Positions 48,666-60,364 of a stretch of 64,000 nucleotides of DNA are shown in pieces. Where the stretch lies: NCBI GenBank assembly GCA_014898415.1, contig RCTD01000013.1, forward strand, positions 372,001-436,000, written 5' to 3'. A model generated the notes under the pieces. That model was not told the DNA's origin and did no database searches. It worked only from the letters and a program-made list of their open reading frames with translations. Numbering within the stretch: the stretch's first letter is position 1; each line of letters begins with the position of its first letter. Origin of the DNA: Stromatinia cepivora (taxonomy: Eukaryota > Ascomycota > Leotiomycetes > Helotiales > Sclerotiniaceae). Made by a program: the position numbers and the translations under genes.

Positions 48666-49052
48666 GGGGCTAGGAGAAGGGATATTGCAGGGGGTCTTGT
48701 GCACAAGTACAGTTGGTTCACCCCTCTTGGTTCGACTTTGGAAACAGCGAAACATCCACATCCTCACAATACATCAAAGTACGCCAAAACACCTGCAAAT
48801 CAAAGAAAATACCTTCATCATCCTTCCATATCAGGCTTTCCCAAGTCAACTCATCGGCGCCACATTACCTTGCTGTCCAACAACGTATCTAGAGGTGCCT
48901 CGGCGCTAAACTATCGAATACACCTCTGTTCTTGGCCTGCTGGTTCGATTATCACAGATAGTGCTCATCTATCAACCTCGACGACTGACATCATCGTCGG
49001 TCAGATTCAGTACAAAAGACTAGAATTTGTGCCTAGATTTGCTTAAGTAACT

Positions 49053-50477
49053 ATGGACGACCCAAGTTCGGCACTATGGACGCGCGCGCAACTTTTAGAC
49101 AAACAATGGAGACCAGACCAGATAGATGAGGCAAGGCGTCTTTATCCACGACCCTCGAGCCCAACTCATCCCGTGCAGTCTGTTGCATCAGGAGATTATT
49201 ATTCATATAATACATCACTGCCTTCTCAATCTGTTGGGTTGCAAAGCAACCATCCATCAGTAAATTACGGACAATCCCTTGGTTTAGTAATAAATACGGT
49301 AGAACCAAGAGGATGTACTTCCTACCCTGAAAGTATTGCCCAACCTCGACCGGTACGTGCCACGGGGAACACGGATTTGCCAGATTATGCTTCGGGAGTA
49401 CATACCATTAATTCAAATGATCTTCGTGCATCAGTCATAGATCCCCGTGAAGCTCAAACCTACGGTTACGGTGAAGCTGCTAATGCTTATGCTGCGACTA
49501 AATCTAAAACTCGTGATTATGTTCACGATCAGGCTCATGGGCGAGATCAAGGTTTTTACTTACTCGAGCGTCAGGGTTCTATTCGCCCGGGAACCGCAGG
49601 GACACCAGTCAGAATAGAACAGCTACAGACTGAAATACCGGGAGCAAAGTCAATTCCATATAGGGGTACCAAAAAAGACCCCGGAGAAGGACCTTACGGA
49701 ATCTGGCCTACAGAGCCTTGGGACTCGGCTTACTTCCCCACCTTCAGGGGGAAGAAACTCAATAAAAGTTGCGTGGTTGATTTATGGAAAGATGTCTGGC
49801 AGGATGAAAAGCAAGAACAAGTCTGTCTCCTGTTTGATCATGTGGATTTCTATCGACTAGCATACATCACTACGGTTCATCGGGGAACGGTTGAGAGACC
49901 GGGGTTCTGGGAATTCAGCGAAGAAATAGGGGATTACGAGACCGTCAACAAGCTGGATGACATAGTGAAAATACTCGACAACGCCGGAAGGCCACCAGGG
50001 TTTGGAGGAATAAGCCAAAAACGGCCAGACAATGGCTTCACTTATCAACAAGTGTCAGACTTGTTTTCTATTCTCGCCAACAAAAAAAATCCCAATCGGG
50101 GAAAAGCATTTAGCCAGGTACTGAACTGGGTAAATACCCATGAGTTTTCTCCCAAGAGAGTCCTTCGCAATGTACCAGAAACAATTGTGAGATATTATGG
50201 ATACTCATACCAAGATGCCTTAGCCAATAAGCGATTCCGCTGGGAATGGCAAATCGAGAGTTTTTTATATAAGGAAGATCTCAACCCGAAAAAAGCTCGC
50301 TGGTTCATCGAGGGGCCATCAAAGGACAAGAAGGACGAGCCTTCAGGATCGGGTGCTCCGGGGAAACATTCTGCACATTCGAGTTCACGCCACTCGCGTC
50401 ACTCACATACCTCCACAAGTCACCATTCTCATAAGCCACCACACAAAAAGCGTCAAACTGAGGAATATCAAGCCTGA
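49053..50477 (+). CDS. Unrecognised 474-aa protein with His/Ser-rich tail
   Basis: Intronless open frame from ATG 49053. Residues 1-200 are low in complexity (Ser/Pro/Tyr-rich, apparently disordered). Residues about 205-420 look like a folded domain (GPYGIWPTEPWDSAYFPTF, VCLLFDHVDFYRLAYI, FSEEIGDYETVNKLDDIVKI, then RYYGYSYQDAL and FRWEWQIESFLY). The tail from about 425 is Lys/Asp-rich, then Ser/His-rich (HSSSRHSRHSHTSTSHHSH) and basic, ending KKRQTEEYQA. There is no signal peptide or membrane segment. The basic His-rich tail suggests nuclear localisation or metal/nucleic-acid contact, as an inference only. Family not recognised. Confidence 0.75.
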   Translation: MDDPSSALWTRAQLLDKQWRPDQIDEARRLYPRPSSPTHPVQSVASGDYYSYNTSLPSQSVGLQSNHPSVNYGQSLGLVINTVEPRGCTSYPESIAQPRPVRATGNTDLPDYASGVHTINSNDLRASVIDPREAQTYGYGEAANAYAATKSKTRDYVHDQAHGRDQGFYLLERQGSIRPGTAGTPVRIEQLQTEIPGAKSIPYRGTKKDPGEGPYGIWPTEPWDSAYFPTFRGKKLNKSCVVDLWKDVWQDEKQEQVCLLFDHVDFYRLAYITTVHRGTVERPGFWEFSEEIGDYETVNKLDDIVKILDNAGRPPGFGGISQKRPDNGFTYQQVSDLFSILANKKNPNRGKAFSQVLNWVNTHEFSPKRVLRNVPETIVRYYGYSYQDALANKRFRWEWQIESFLYKEDLNPKKARWFIEGPSKDKKDEPSGSGAPGKHSAHSSSRHSRHSHTSTSHHSHKPPHKKRQTEEYQA

Positions 50478-52083
50478 AGATCGAAATCCGAGTGTACAGG
50501 AGGAAACCGTGACAGATGTTAGATATTAGACGCGCTGGACGCCTTAATAGGATGTAGTTAGATACCGAGAGGTCTGATGCGCTAGCCGCACGACCGAGTA
50601 TTTCTTTAAACAAAGTATAGATAGCTATAGATGCGCTGGTCGCACTGCCGAAAGACATGGGTAAACTACCTAGAGACAGATAATACTTAACCATGTTGCC
50701 TTTACACATTCATCTTCTTAAATTTTGCTTTTGAATCTCCTTGATTCTATGGGGTATGAAAGGCATTTGCCTCCTGGTTGAGATCCGACACCGGATAACT
50801 ATCCAGTAGAGAGTATGGAAGGCGGGAAGGCCAGGAATTGATGTCAACCCATCGGAATATACGTGGAGTAGATGTACTGAATCAAAGATTGACAGCTAGG
50901 ATTGTATTTCATTAACCCCTGAGATAACACGTCGGTCTCACGCATACCATCGGTCTCGACATCGCCAAGAAGCATAATGGATCTCCGCTTTAGCGTTTGG
51001 AGTTTTATATCACACGTTTAATGGTGTTATTTAACAGAACTAGTAGGTACTCTATTCACGGCCTATACCCCGCGGAAAGCTTAAGGTGTATTGATTGAAA
51101 GCGGGTTTGAAAGACGGTAAAGCCATATTTGGAGAACGCTGCATGTTACTCCGTACACGGAGATTTTTCGATGTTGGTTGTTGCGCTCATGTAGAGATAC
51201 CGAATTTCGCTACGTGTGTAGAATGAAGGGGAAGCTCGGAGAGTACAAGCGATAGACTCGGATAGATACCGAGTGGTTGGAGGTGGGAAACCGAGAGATG
51301 TCCGGCGCGCGATTGGGTGAGAGGTGATGAAACACAGAAATGGCTTTACCCAGCAATCCTGCAGCAAGGGATATTTGGGGAAATGATAGCTCGAGTACAG
51401 AGTATAGACAGCTTTACATTGGGCATGATACGGCCTACAGCGATACAACAGGAAGCTTGCATGTGTGTCACAAGAGGTTGGAGAGGTTGAGGTTCATCTT
51501 TAGAGAGCTGATTGAGTTCTAGGTGGGTCTTTTTGTTGCTGGTCTTAGCTCTACCATTCCTGTTATCAAAGCTCCAGTTGAAAGGTTCAGATTGTAGGTA
51601 TAGAGAGGGTCGATTTAAGCTATATGTATCCCTACTAGAGTTGCACCTGCCATATTATACCCTAACACCATCAAGCTTATTACTCTACGAGAAAACACCT
51701 AGAGTAACAATCCGAATACCGATTCAATATCAAAGCATCAAAGCATCACAGCTCGGAGGCGTGGACCAAAAATCATCATAGCCAAACAAGGCAAATCCGA
51801 TTCCTTTGCCTTTTCCGAGTCTCATGGGCTTCTTACCAGTTACCTTGTTGGTTGTTATGTTCTAAGTGGAGATATGATGAAGCCCTCCGAGTCGACCACC
51901 TTTCATTTGTGGATAGTTTGACCTAATATTGTTGGTAAAAGAGGGGAAATGGTGGAAATACTAAAATCCTTGAGCATCCATGGATATTGAATATTATATA
52001 TTGAAGAGCTGCTCCCAAGTTCTTGTCTGCATACATACTCATCCATCATCTTCATCTTCTTTCATCAGACATCCACAGCAAAG
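50478..52083. other. Long intergenic region
   Basis: No firm gene. Short open frames (for example plus 51340-51522) lack support. The last ~150 bp have a TATA-like ATATTATATATTG and a CT-rich stretch, consistent with the formate dehydrogenase promoter and transcription start. Confidence 0.4.
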
Positions 52084-52254
52084 GTAAGCTTCTAACCCTC
52101 CAAAGCACAATATTAGGTACCTGAATAGCTTCATATGATCCAAAGATCAATAGGCCTTGAATCCACGGAACTATTCTAGTCCCTTTTAAGCCCCCTGTTT
52201 CATTATGTCTTACATGTTTGATGTGCATGTTGCTGATGATATTTGCCAATATAG
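52084..52254 (+). other. Probable 5' UTR intron of formate dehydrogenase
   Basis: A good donor GTAAGC follows CT-rich leader sequence (CCACAGCAAAG) and an acceptor CCAATATAG lies 171 nt on. The segment between 52254 and ATG 52393 has no other ATG-led long frame. This is inference from splice consensus only. Confidence 0.45.
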
Positions 52255-52392
52255 GTTAATCGATTCCGAACCCCGCACCTTCCAAATACAGCATCTAACA
52301 CAACATCTACGAAACAGATAAATACTCTTTGTTTCTTCATCCTACAATCAATAAACACTTTAAAGCTAAAGACCAATAAAACAAAACTCAAA

Positions 52393-53925
52393 ATGGTATT
52401 ACTCACTCGTTCCCTCCATCGTTTGGCATCAAGACCATCTCCTTGTGCTCGTTCAATCTTCACAGCTTCTGCTTTTGCGAGACCAACACCTACATGGACG
52501 ACGCGATCAACTGCTTTTCGCCCGCAGAAGCTCAATCATACTTTTAAAAATATCAGAATGCTAACGGGTGATAAACGTGAAAAGGTTAAGGTACTCCTTG
52601 TCTTGTACGACGGAAAGAAGCACGCCGAAGAGGTATGTTTTGTTTACTTTACCCCTCAACTCAATGGCGGGGTAGTCTCTCAACTACTCCAATGAGTATC
52701 TGTATTAAGAATATTTGCCTAACAATGTTACAATTAGGTCCCAGAGCTTCTTGGCACAACCGAGAACGAGCTCGGTATCCGCAAATGGCTCGAGGATCAA
52801 GGACATGAGCTCATCACCACCTCCGACAAGGAGGGAGAAGATTCCGAATTCGACAAGCACTTGGTAGATGCAGAGATCATCATTACCACTCCGTATGCTA
52901 TTCATAACTCTCTATACAAATCCGCAGAAGCTAACAATGGCTCCTTAGTTTCCACCCAGGTTACCTCACTGCCGAACGTCTTGCCAAAGCCAAGAACCTC
53001 AAGATTGCCATCACAGCCGGTATTGGATCGGATCACGTCGATCTCAATGCTGCCAACAAGACCAATGGTGGTATCACCGTTGCCGAAGTGACCGGATCAA
53101 ACGTTGTATCTGTCGCCGAGCACGTCGTCATGACCATCTTGGTTCTCGTCCGCAACTTTGTCCCCGCACATGAACAAATCCAAGCTGGAGAATGGGATGT
53201 TGCTGCTGCCGCCAAGAACGAGTTCGATCTTGAGGGTAAGGTCGTTGGTACCGTTGCCGTTGGAAGAATTGGTGAGCGTGTCTTGAGAAGATTGAAGCCT
53301 TTCGACTGCAAGGAGTTGTTGTACTTCGATTACCAACCTCTTAAGCCGGAGATTGAGAAGGAGATTGGATGTAGACGTGTTACTGATTTGGAGGAGATGT
53401 TGGCTCAGTGTGATGTTGTTACTATCAATTGCCCTCTCCACGAGAAGACCCGTGGTCTTTTCAACAAGGAGTTGATCTCCAAGATGAAGAAGGGTATGTT
53501 TCCCTACTTCTTATTCTACTTATATTATCAAATAACTAACATCCCACTTAGGATCCTGGTTGGTCAACACCGCCCGTGGAGCCATCGTCGTCAAGGAAGA
53601 TGTTGCCGATGCCCTCAAATCCGGCCACCTCCGCGGCTACGGAGGAGACGTCTGGTTCCCTCAACCAGCACCAAAAGACCACCCACTCCGCTACGCAAAG
53701 AACCCCTTCGGCGGTGGAAACGCCATGGTTCCCCACATGTCGGGTACCTCCTTGGATGCCCAAAAGAGATATGCCGATGGTACCAAGGCTATTCTCCAAA
53801 GCTACCTGTCCGGTAAACATGATTACCGACCCGAGGATTTGATTGTTATCGGTGGTGATTATGCTACCAAGGCTTATGGTGAGAGAGCGAAGTCTAGTGG
53901 TTCTGCTGGTGCCAATAAGGCATAG
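52393..53925 (+). CDS. FDH1: NAD+-dependent formate dehydrogenase
   Basis: Four exons: 52393-52632, 52738-52892, 52949-53493, 53552-53925 (437 aa). It oxidises formate to CO2 with reduction of NAD+, the last step of C1 detoxification. Visible family features: [12 protein letters not shown] (substrate side), [15 protein letters not shown], the dinucleotide loop [21 protein letters not shown] with the substrate Arg, Gln in [11 protein letters not shown], and catalytic His in HMSGTS. The first ~60 residues are rich in Arg/Ser/Thr with almost no acidic residues, like a mitochondrial presequence. An in-frame Met at MLTGDKREK (about residue 56) would give a cytosolic-length enzyme, so dual targeting is possible. 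The gene is intact and codon use is ordinary. Confidence 0.96.
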
Positions 53926-54745
53926 GTGTGGGATTTGGTTGTAGGGGTGGTATTGATGGGATGGATAGGATTGGAATGCAATGGAATGGAATGGGGTTTT
54001 GGTGTGCGGCTGGCTTTGATGGTTCGGGCTGCTGCTATGCTATGTGATATAATATGAAATAAATTAAATTACTCTAATGTGTTGTTTGTTTTGCTTTTGC
54101 GTGGTGATATTTGTTTATGAAATAAGATTGATGTGCGCTTGGTTTTTGAAATTGCTGGAATACTGAATACTGGGTATATCAACTATATCTGCTTGAAGAG
54201 GTGATCTTGATCTTGATCTTAATCTTGAGGTTCATTGAGAAGTCATTGATTTTCTCAAAGTAAGACTTAGCTCATCTAGGAAGTTGCTAAAGGGGGGAAG
54301 GGGGAGAGAGTTATGGATTTCATACAATAGTTGGAGGCTTATAGTCATGATATCAAATAGAGTAGTCAGTCACCTTGGAATGGCTAGATTGAGGATATGG
54401 ATTGATAGATAATATCCGATGCATTAAATCCCAAACCTTAGGAATGAATGGATGAATGAAATGAATGGAATGGAGGAAGGAAAAAATAAATTAATGAGTG
54501 AGTGAGTGAGTGAGTGAAGAAATAAAAAAGAAAGAGTAATTAATGTTTAGCTATCAAGACAGGTAGGTAGGTAGGTAGGTAGGTATTATACTCTAGTACC
54601 TACTATCTAGATGATCTAGGTATTCAACAGTTAAGTTAAGTTACGTTAAGCTTCAGTTTAACCTTCAGCTCCAGCTAATTCACATCTAAGCATTCCCCCC
54701 TTCCCCCCAACCACGTCTTCCCTCCCCAGACCCCCAACTGCATAC
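53926..54745. other. Convergent intergenic region with microsatellites
   Basis: Contains the 3' ends of FDH and NOP4. Two tetranucleotide runs are clear: TGAG at 54495-54517 and AGGT x6 at 54561-54584. No gene seen. Confidence 0.7.
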
Positions 54746-57259
54746 TTAAGCACCACCCTTCCTATTTCTCCTCGTCATCCTCTTTTTCTGAATAATTTGT
54801 GCTTTTCTCCTTTGTTTTCCATCATCGTCATTTCCTTCAGTTGCATTTGCATGATTTGTCGATGAATTTCTTGGTTTCTTTCTATCTTTTTGTGAGGGTA
54901 GGTCTTCTTCGGCTTTGCGTTTATTGGTGCTCCTGTGGTATGTGTTAGTATGAGGTATGAGGTGGATTTTTGGCGTGAAGGGCCTGAGGGAGGGCGGTTG
55001 GAAGGGTAGAGTGAAAGTGGAAAAGGGGGTAAATGGGTAAACATACTTAAGAGCGACTCTATCGAAACTTTTTTCCTTTTCAAATCCCTTTCCATTTTTT
55101 CCTGCACCTTTGATACCCTTTCCACCTTTCCTCATTGATTTCATCTGTTGTTCTCTACCTGCTACTTTTTTCGAACTGACGATTTCGCCCTTGGCGATTT
55201 TATCTGAAACTTCTTTTGAGCGATTACGAGCTTTTTCTTCCTGTTCTTTTCGTCTCGAGACGACTTGTGCGTTTTCGATAGCGAATTCCACAATCATTCT
55301 TTGGGTTTTTCCTTGGGAGCTTTTGAGTGCGTGACCGTTTAACCATCGAAGACCCATGAGTGCCCATCTGTGACTTGAGTATTCGACGAAACCGTATCCT
55401 CTGGATTTTCCAGCTCCGCTTTCTTCGCTCACTTTCTTGCCTTCTCTACCTTCGAATACTACTTTAGCTTGTCGAACAATACCCTTTCCTTTAGCTTTTC
55501 TTTGTTTTTCGGCCTCGCGCATCTCCTCGCCTCCTCGTGCCAATTCTTCTTTTGAAAGTTGTTGACGTAGTCCTGCTTTAACATCTGTAGCGAAACCCAC
55601 AACAGCTTCACGAGCTAGAGCTTTGAGTGCTTTGGAGTCGATGTTGCGGGGTATATTACGGATGGCCAGACGGGTGAGACTTAGATGTAAAGTAGGGTTG
55701 CCTTGGATAAGTTTCTTTCTTTGCATGGCACTATCCTCGCGCATTTTAACCTCAGAAGGTGGAAGTAAGTCGTAGAGGGGTGTACCCTTAGCCACGGTAC
55801 CTTCTTGGAGCAGGTAAAGCTTTCGTTTATCTTTGTCGCGGTTATCACGGAAATGTGAACCTTCCTCGGTAAGCTTCACTGCTTGGTCTTTCTCAACGGC
55901 TTTGGATATCTGAAGAAGTCGTCCGTCAATGGTATAAGCACCTGTTGAGTCTGCGTTTTCGGGTTCCAAGAGAGAGTGCTTAATTTGTGTAGTATCGCCC
56001 TTCTTGATTGCGTTGGCGCCTGTGGGTTGATACTTTGGGCAATTTCGGAAACAAGAATCGGCATCTTCGACATTGTAGAAACAAACGAAGCCAGTACCCT
56101 TAGGACGATCGGTTGCCTTATCCATGACCACTCGAGCATATCTAACAGGGCCAAATTGTTCAAAATGTTCCTTCAAGGTTGCATCGAGAGTTGTAAAGGG
56201 GAGGTTGCGAATAAAGAGTGTCGAGGAATTATCGGTAATAAAATTCTTCTTGGGCTTTTCCTCCTCAACCTCTTCATCGTCATCTATATCCTCAAAATCA
56301 TCCTCCTCCTCCTCATTGTCATCGTCCTCATCGTCAATATCACCCTCATTCTCTTCATCTGCCTCAGGATCACTCTCATCCTCCGATTCTAATTGATCTC
56401 CAAAGTTCTTCATGAAATTGGCAACATCATCGTCTACATCGTCATCGTCCGCCTTATCTTTTGGTTCTTCGGGCTCGTCCTTGGAAGTTTCCGCATCACT
56501 CATATCTGCATCCTCAGTCTTTTTCTTCTCCCAGACATCCTTCTCAACAGCCCAATCTACAGCTAATTGTCTACCATCAATCTCACGTCCGTTGACTGCA
56601 GCCAATGCCTTTTCCGCATTTTTCTTGCCTCGCATAACAATAAATCCAAACCCCGCTTCCTTTCCCTTGACTTTAGGCAATGTAGCATATTTGACTTTTC
56701 CAAAACCCATGAACAGTTTAGCCAATTCGTCAGGAGTTTTGACGCTCCATGGCAGATTTCGAATGATAAGTTTAGGAGGTGCCTTTGATTCGGCCAATTT
56801 CTCTTGTCGAGCTTTTTTAACAGCAGCAGCTTCAGCAGCAATTGCACTCTTCTTCTTCACTGGCAACCCCTCTTCTCCACTTTTCGCGGGCGCTTCTCTG
56901 GAACGTGGTTGAGCGATCTCAATTTTCATTTTACGACCTTGAAATGATTGACCATTGAATTCGTCCAGGGCTCTCTGAGCATCTTCCGCATCTGCAAAGG
57001 TAACGAATCCATAACCCTTTGATTGTTTCGTAACAGGATCGAGTACAACTGTTGCATGCTTTAGGGGATAATTGTCGGAAAAAAGTTCAGTCAATGCTGA
57101 GGTTGTAGCTGTTGCAGGTAAAGAACGAACAAACAATGAACGGCGGGCAGATGCATTTGTTTCTTTTCTGAGTTTTTTCGAGGTATGTCCTTGAGTTTCT
57201 TCAGATACTGCCTCAATGGCAGCATCATCATTGAATGGTCTTTTTCTTCCTTCAGACAT
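54746..57259 (-). CDS. NOP4: Nop4-like nucleolar RNA-binding protein, four RRMs
   Basis: ATG at 57259 (MSEGRKRPF) chosen over the upstream extension. Two exons with an intron at 55046-54933 (GTATGT...CTAACACATACCACAG). At 114 nt with no stop it can be read through, but splicing joins VALK to STNKRK and gives 799 aa. RRM1 about 40-116 (SLFVRSLP, GYGFVTF), RRM2 about 165-240 (LIIRNLPW, GFGFIVM), a long Asp/Glu-rich linker (about 255-345), RRM3 (LFIRNLPF, GTGFVCF), RRM4 (LAIRNIPRN, GYGFVEY) and a Lys/Arg-rich tail. This order matches yeast Nop4 and human RBM28, needed for 27S pre-rRNA processing and 60S assembly in the nucleolus. Confidence 0.92.
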   Translation of the reverse strand: MSEGRKRPFNDDAAIEAVSEETQGHTSKKLRKETNASARRSLFVRSLPATATTSALTELFSDNYPLKHATVVLDPVTKQSKGYGFVTFADAEDAQRALDEFNGQSFQGRKMKIEIAQPRSREAPAKSGEEGLPVKKKSAIAAEAAAVKKARQEKLAESKAPPKLIIRNLPWSVKTPDELAKLFMGFGKVKYATLPKVKGKEAGFGFIVMRGKKNAEKALAAVNGREIDGRQLAVDWAVEKDVWEKKKTEDADMSDAETSKDEPEEPKDKADDDDVDDDVANFMKNFGDQLESEDESDPEADEENEGDIDDEDDDNEEEEDDFEDIDDDEEVEEEKPKKNFITDNSSTLFIRNLPFTTLDATLKEHFEQFGPVRYARVVMDKATDRPKGTGFVCFYNVEDADSCFRNCPKYQPTGANAIKKGDTTQIKHSLLEPENADSTGAYTIDGRLLQISKAVEKDQAVKLTEEGSHFRDNRDKDKRKLYLLQEGTVAKGTPLYDLLPPSEVKMREDSAMQRKKLIQGNPTLHLSLTRLAIRNIPRNIDSKALKALAREAVVGFATDVKAGLRQQLSKEELARGGEEMREAEKQRKAKGKGIVRQAKVVFEGREGKKVSEESGAGKSRGYGFVEYSSHRWALMGLRWLNGHALKSSQGKTQRMIVEFAIENAQVVSRRKEQEEKARNRSKEVSDKIAKGEIVSSKKVAGREQQMKSMRKGGKGIKGAGKNGKGFEKEKSFDRVALKYVYPFTPFSTFTLPFQPPSLRPFTPKIHLIPHTNTYHRSTNKRKAEEDLPSQKDRKKPRNSSTNHANATEGNDDDGKQRRKAQIIQKKRMTRRNRKGGA

Positions 57260-58250
57260 GATTGTATTGTTCAATATCAAAAAATTTGTTGTTTCTTGTT
57301 TCTTTCTTAACTCAAATATCAAGAATTAATACGATCACAGGGAATTTTCTCGATATCAAAAAATTATTTCCTATCAGTATCAAACCCGATAATTTCCATA
57401 TAAGCTAGTCTATATCTAGACTAGTGCATATGTGCTTGGTCAATTGACTAATGGAGTTGCGGCTGACTGGAACGACTCAAAATAGGAATCTGTAATCATG
57501 CGGATGTTAGTGTTAATATTGACTCCAACAAAAGTCCATTTGAATTCTACTGTTTATCATTTATTTTATGACGCTGGAAATATTATATATTTTATATTAT
57601 GTGATCTTCAGTCATCCTTTCACCCTTCAGAGCTGGTCATATATATAAATAAATAAAAGCAGAAGCCGAAGAGCCAGAGAAGAAAGAAAAGGATGACCTC
57701 GGCCTAATTTTACACGTGACCGGGCGCTAAAATCTTCACTTCGGCCAATTCCATTTGACAAAGCGGCGCCTTCCAATCTCATTGACCTCACATTAACATT
57801 CTGCTCGACTAAGCAGAAACACAACACCATCAACGACATAACGAATAGAGCGTTGAGATACAAAAAACGATATCGCATCAACAATACGATTCAAACGACC
57901 TACATGAAATAAGAGCACAGGTCGATTTAGCGCTGCCGTCGGCGGTGTAGGTGCATTTCTGCGACAATCGTTTCTCGATCCACCTTCTCCCTCGTTCCCT
58001 CTTACCCTTCTTCGAATCTCGAGAATCCGATTGAAAGCAACCTCTTTCATCCTCGACACTCGCTCAATACTCTGTACAATATATCCCGCCTTTTTCCTTT
58101 TTAAATAAACTCGAAGCGCATTCTGATATCCTTATACAATCCTTTCAATAACATTTTCAGCACGGCCGAAATCACAACAATCAAGTTTTCCACAAACCGT
58201 ATTCATCTTCCGTCTTTTCTACAACTTCGAATACTTCAAAACTCCCCTTC
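57260..58250. promoter_or_regulatory. Divergent promoter of NOP4 and MED19
   Basis: 991 bp between divergent starts. Open frames on the minus strand at 57627-58059 show no features. CT-rich stretches lie close to the MED19 start. Confidence 0.5.
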
Positions 58251-59464
58251 ATGGTCGAAATGCCTTCTGATCTTCCACAAACACCACAAAGTCCTTCCAA
58301 TACCCCAGGCTCCACCGATATATCCTCAAAAAATACAGTTTCTCCACGAATAAATACGTCGCTTCCAACACCCGCTCACAGCATTAACGGCAGCATGTCA
58401 ACTATTAATTCTGCGATTGAGGCATCCCAATCGGAAGACCCCACGAACAAGCGCAAGAGAGATGTTGAAGATCTTGGCGATCGAGACCAGAAGAAAGTTC
58501 ATGTCGAGGACAGCAGACCTAGTATTGACGATCTCCATCAGGATGTCGGTAAAAAATACCTTCTCTGCAGAACTCGTAAGGATTCCTTCTTTCTAGTTGA
58601 TCTAACCTTTTGGTGGCTACAATCTCAAGCACATAACTTAAATCATATGTCTTGTCCACCATTTGTATGAAACATTTTGTTAACATGAAATGATGTACAG
58701 TTCATAAGCCTCAGCACTTGAATATCAAACAAGATCTATATGATCGGTTCGGTTTGCAGGGAATTGCTGCCAGTCTTGCTCGAGTCACTCCAGACGGGAA
58801 GAAAAACACAGTTCGAAAAACTTACAAAGGATATATAAAATCTTTGGGTATTGCTGGACAGTTTGATGCAGTTAAGGGTCCTGAGCCAGACCAGCCCGGA
58901 TCACTCTACTCTTTGATCAATCCCGGGGGGCCTACCTCGATTAGGGAAGCATGGGATCAAATTGAAGTACAAGGGAGAGAAATTGATAAAGGCATCCCGG
59001 ACGAGTTACGATCCAGTCTCAGCAAAGCTGTAATCATGACTAGAGGTACTATTCCAAAAGACCGATGGAATCATTCTGTTATTGGAGAAATGGGTAATCA
59101 AATTGTCAACGATCCTTTGAAAGCTGTTTCCGCGAAGGCAAAGGCTCCAATTCCGCAGGGCACTATTAGTGTACCAAAGCAGAACAGAGGAGCGGCAGAT
59201 ATCGCACGTCCAAAGAGAACTGTTAAGAAGCGATCGTATGGTGATGCGAGTTACGAAGGTTATGGCGAGGGTTATATTGATGACGATGCTGGATATTCTA
59301 CTGGCGATGGTGATGACAGAGCCGGTGGTCGGAAGCGACCTAAGAAGGTGGGTAGTGTGCTATATCCATCAAACGTGCAAGCTAACAAGGGAAAGACTCC
59401 AACATCTCACGGTTTTCAAGGACCGATGCGTCAAAGTTACGGACCTGGAATGGTTGGTGCTTGA
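58251..59464 (+). CDS. MED19: Mediator subunit 19 (Rox3 family)
   Basis: Two exons, 58251-58575 and 58701-59464, with a 125-nt intron GTAAGG...TGTACAG; 362 aa. Conserved fungal Rox3/Med19 features: KKYLLCRT-LHKPQHLN, then DLYDRFGLQGIAASLARV, KNTVRKTYKGYIKSLGI and PGSLYSLINPGGPTSIR. The N terminus is Ser/Thr/Pro-rich with a KRKRDVED basic patch. The C-terminal part is low in complexity with a nuclear-localisation-like KRTVKKR. It acts in the Mediator head/middle interface as a co-regulator of RNA polymerase II. Confidence 0.93.
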
Positions 59465-60364
59465 ACTTGAGAAAAAAAAACGTCCCCGCCCCCCCAAATT
59501 TGTTGGCCCAACAAAGAAAAAGCTCCGCGTGTTTTTGGCTCGTTGACTCGTTGCTTATGGATTTGCACGCTGTTTATACCAACATTACAGGTCATTCCCG
59601 ATAAGAGGTTGAATGATCCAGCTGTTCTTGAGAATGAGCACCCAGAGCACGATGTTGGTTTAAAAATATGGCATACAGAACAAGCCAGAACTTTCCCGTG
59701 TATGTATGATAGAGAACAGTAGTGCTTTCCTAAGAGAAGCCTGCATTTGATAATAGCACGCTTTCTGGGACATTTTACCACGAAAGGTTTCTGATGACTA
59801 GTGGGAAAAACTGGTAATAGCAATGCATGGTATGGATAGTATTGGGCATCACGTATTTACGGACCCAGGAATCAAAATAATGAAAAAATGATCAAAGTTC
59901 ATGTTCCTTTTAAGTGATTGACTGATAGTGTTGTTCTTGTACAAAACGGGTGGATTCTATTGAGGTTTGCTTGCTTGCTGCTTGCTTACCTAGGTACTTG
60001 TATATTTGCCTACTTGCCTAGCCATTGTGATAACAGAAAGCAACTTATCTCCTCAAGATTTCACGATCTGTCAATGAATGCTATGCTGTTTGATTTTGGA
60101 TAAAAAACACATAATGCGGTTTCTATTATCTATGATCTATTATAGATTTTCCCGTTGAATAATTTATGACTTCATCCCATTGTTGATCTGTTGCTGCACT
60201 TGCTAGGATCCTCGAATAGTTGGTAGGTGACAATTTATACGCTAGTTACCGAGAACACATTTCCGAAGCTGTGAGATAAATTCGTCATATCACGATCCGA
60301 CCACCTTTACATATTACATTTAATTCTTCACAATTCTCTCAATTCGTTCAATTGATCTGCCATC
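59465..60364. other. Intergenic, MED19 3' / IRC22 5'
   Basis: Starts with homopolymer runs (A9 and C7 near 59473-59497). No supported gene. It includes the IRC22 promoter. Confidence 0.5.

Noticed and set aside
48445..49046. Open frames upstream of the 474-aa gene
   Set aside because: They cover the ~95-bp tandem repeats and the likely leader region; composition is not coding-like and frames overlap.
51340..51522. 60-codon open frame from ATG 51340 (MALPSNPAARDIWGN...)
   Set aside because: Short, no motif, no clear splice partner, and an equally long frame runs on the other strand; insufficient support for a gene.
57627..58059. Minus-strand open frames between NOP4 and MED19
   Set aside because: They lie in a divergent promoter, overlap each other in different frames and show no recognisable features.
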